From Vibrio sp. FE10 (GTDB lineage: Bacteria > Pseudomonadota > Gammaproteobacteria > Enterobacterales > Vibrionaceae), in assembly GCF_030297155.1 (NCBI RefSeq), contig NZ_AP028068.1, forward strand, positions 2,077,827 to 2,141,826: 64,000 bases of DNA. Direction: 5' to 3'. Positions 63,622-64,000 of the stretch are shown piece by piece. Both the position numbers and the translations under genes were made by a program. Within the stretch, counting starts at the first letter, position 1. Each line of letters begins with the position of its first letter. Under the pieces are notes generated by a model. The model was not told the DNA's origin. It saw only the letters and a program-made list of their open reading frames with translations, and did no database searches.

Positions 63622-64000
63622 ATGTCTGATAAACAAATCAAAGCCGTTACCGTTACGCTAAATCCTGCTCTAGACCTGACAGGTGCTATCGACGCACTTA
63701 ATGTGGGTTCAGTAAGCCTAGTAAACAAAGGTTCTCTTCATGCTGCTGGCAAAGGCGTAAACGTAGCAAAAGTGCTTTCAGAGCTTGGCGCGAAAGTGAC
63801 CGTAACAGGTTTCCTTGGTCGCAATAACGAAGAAGCATTCTGCCAACTGTTTGAACAGATGGGCGCAACTGATCGCTTTATCCGTGTCGACGGCGCAACT
63901 CGTATCAACGTGAAATTGGTAGAGAAATCAGGCCAAGTAAGCGACATCAACTTCCCAGGTGTTCCTGTTGATGCTGACGCTGTTAAAGCGTTTGAAGAGA
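63622..64000 (+). CDS. fruK: 1-phosphofructokinase, N-terminal part
   Basis: 126 codons before the window ends. Reads MSDKQIKAVTVTLNPALDLT and KGSLHAAGKGVNVAKVLSEL, the PfkB-family start of FruK, which makes fructose 1,6-bisphosphate from fructose 1-phosphate. It starts 10 bases after fruB with AAGGA upstream. The rest of the operon (fruK end, fruA) lies outside. Confidence 0.95.
   Translation, partial: MSDKQIKAVTVTLNPALDLTGAIDALNVGSVSLVNKGSLHAAGKGVNVAKVLSELGAKVTVTGFLGRNNEEAFCQLFEQMGATDRFIRVDGATRINVKLVEKSGQVSDINFPGVPVDADAVKAFEE

Overview
The window looks like part of the second chromosome of a marine Vibrio, probably close to the Splendidus clade. The pointers are inference from gene content: VCR-like integron attC sites, a CARB-type beta-lactamase, an rbsDACBKR cluster, fruR divergent from fruBK, assimilatory nitrate genes, and an F1 ATP synthase beta subunit that differs from the one I remember as the main Vibrio copy. 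Both strands are densely coded. No rRNA, tRNA or CRISPR was seen.

Layout. 1-2043: end of an atp operon (atpG tail, atpD, atpC) closed by a strong hairpin. 2118-4085: a frameshifted nitrilase-family gene divergent from a LysR regulator. 4233-6081: a b561-type cytochrome and a periplasmic haem protein, probably one electron-transfer pair. 6629-9269: an S4 RNA-binding protein and a two-component system. 9510-21154: one long minus-strand unit reading two peptide permeases, a binding protein, two ATPases, an outer-membrane barrel and a large lipoprotein metallopeptidase; an IS630-type element sits just before the last gene. 21520-27229: a second, complete yejABEF-like transporter. 27470-31110: CARB beta-lactamase, an EEP-fold hydrolase, a small barrel and a solitary winged-helix protein. 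31260-37900: the ribose regulon with CRP-like and RbsR-like sites. 37929-46061: C-N hydrolase, LprI-like protein, EAL phosphodiesterase, hybrid CHASE3 kinase and small envelope proteins.

46089-50738 is a short cassette array without an integrase (CALIN-like). It holds two HNH nuclease cassettes, a VCR-type attC broken by an IS110/IS1111-type element whose transposase is frameshifted, and a two-gene EEP-plus-unknown cassette that faces the other way. The 3' non-coding part of that IS repeats the sequence of the left junction, as expected for a guide (seek/bridge) RNA.

50923-61044 is a nitrate assimilation region: nasA is divergent from nirB-nirD-nitrate transporter-PP2C/kinase fusion. Two back-to-back sigma-54 promoters flank paired TGCACCA boxes, so the two arms are probably activated together by an NtrC-type protein. 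Two tiny overlapping ORFs, one encoding a 38-residue zinc-ribbon peptide, lie beyond nasA. 61101-64000 carries fruR, three Cra/FruR-type operators, fruB and the start of fruK.

The most interesting places are the metallopeptidase/barrel/peptide-transporter operon, the IS-in-attC with its candidate guide RNA, the EEP cassette and the double sigma-54 control region.
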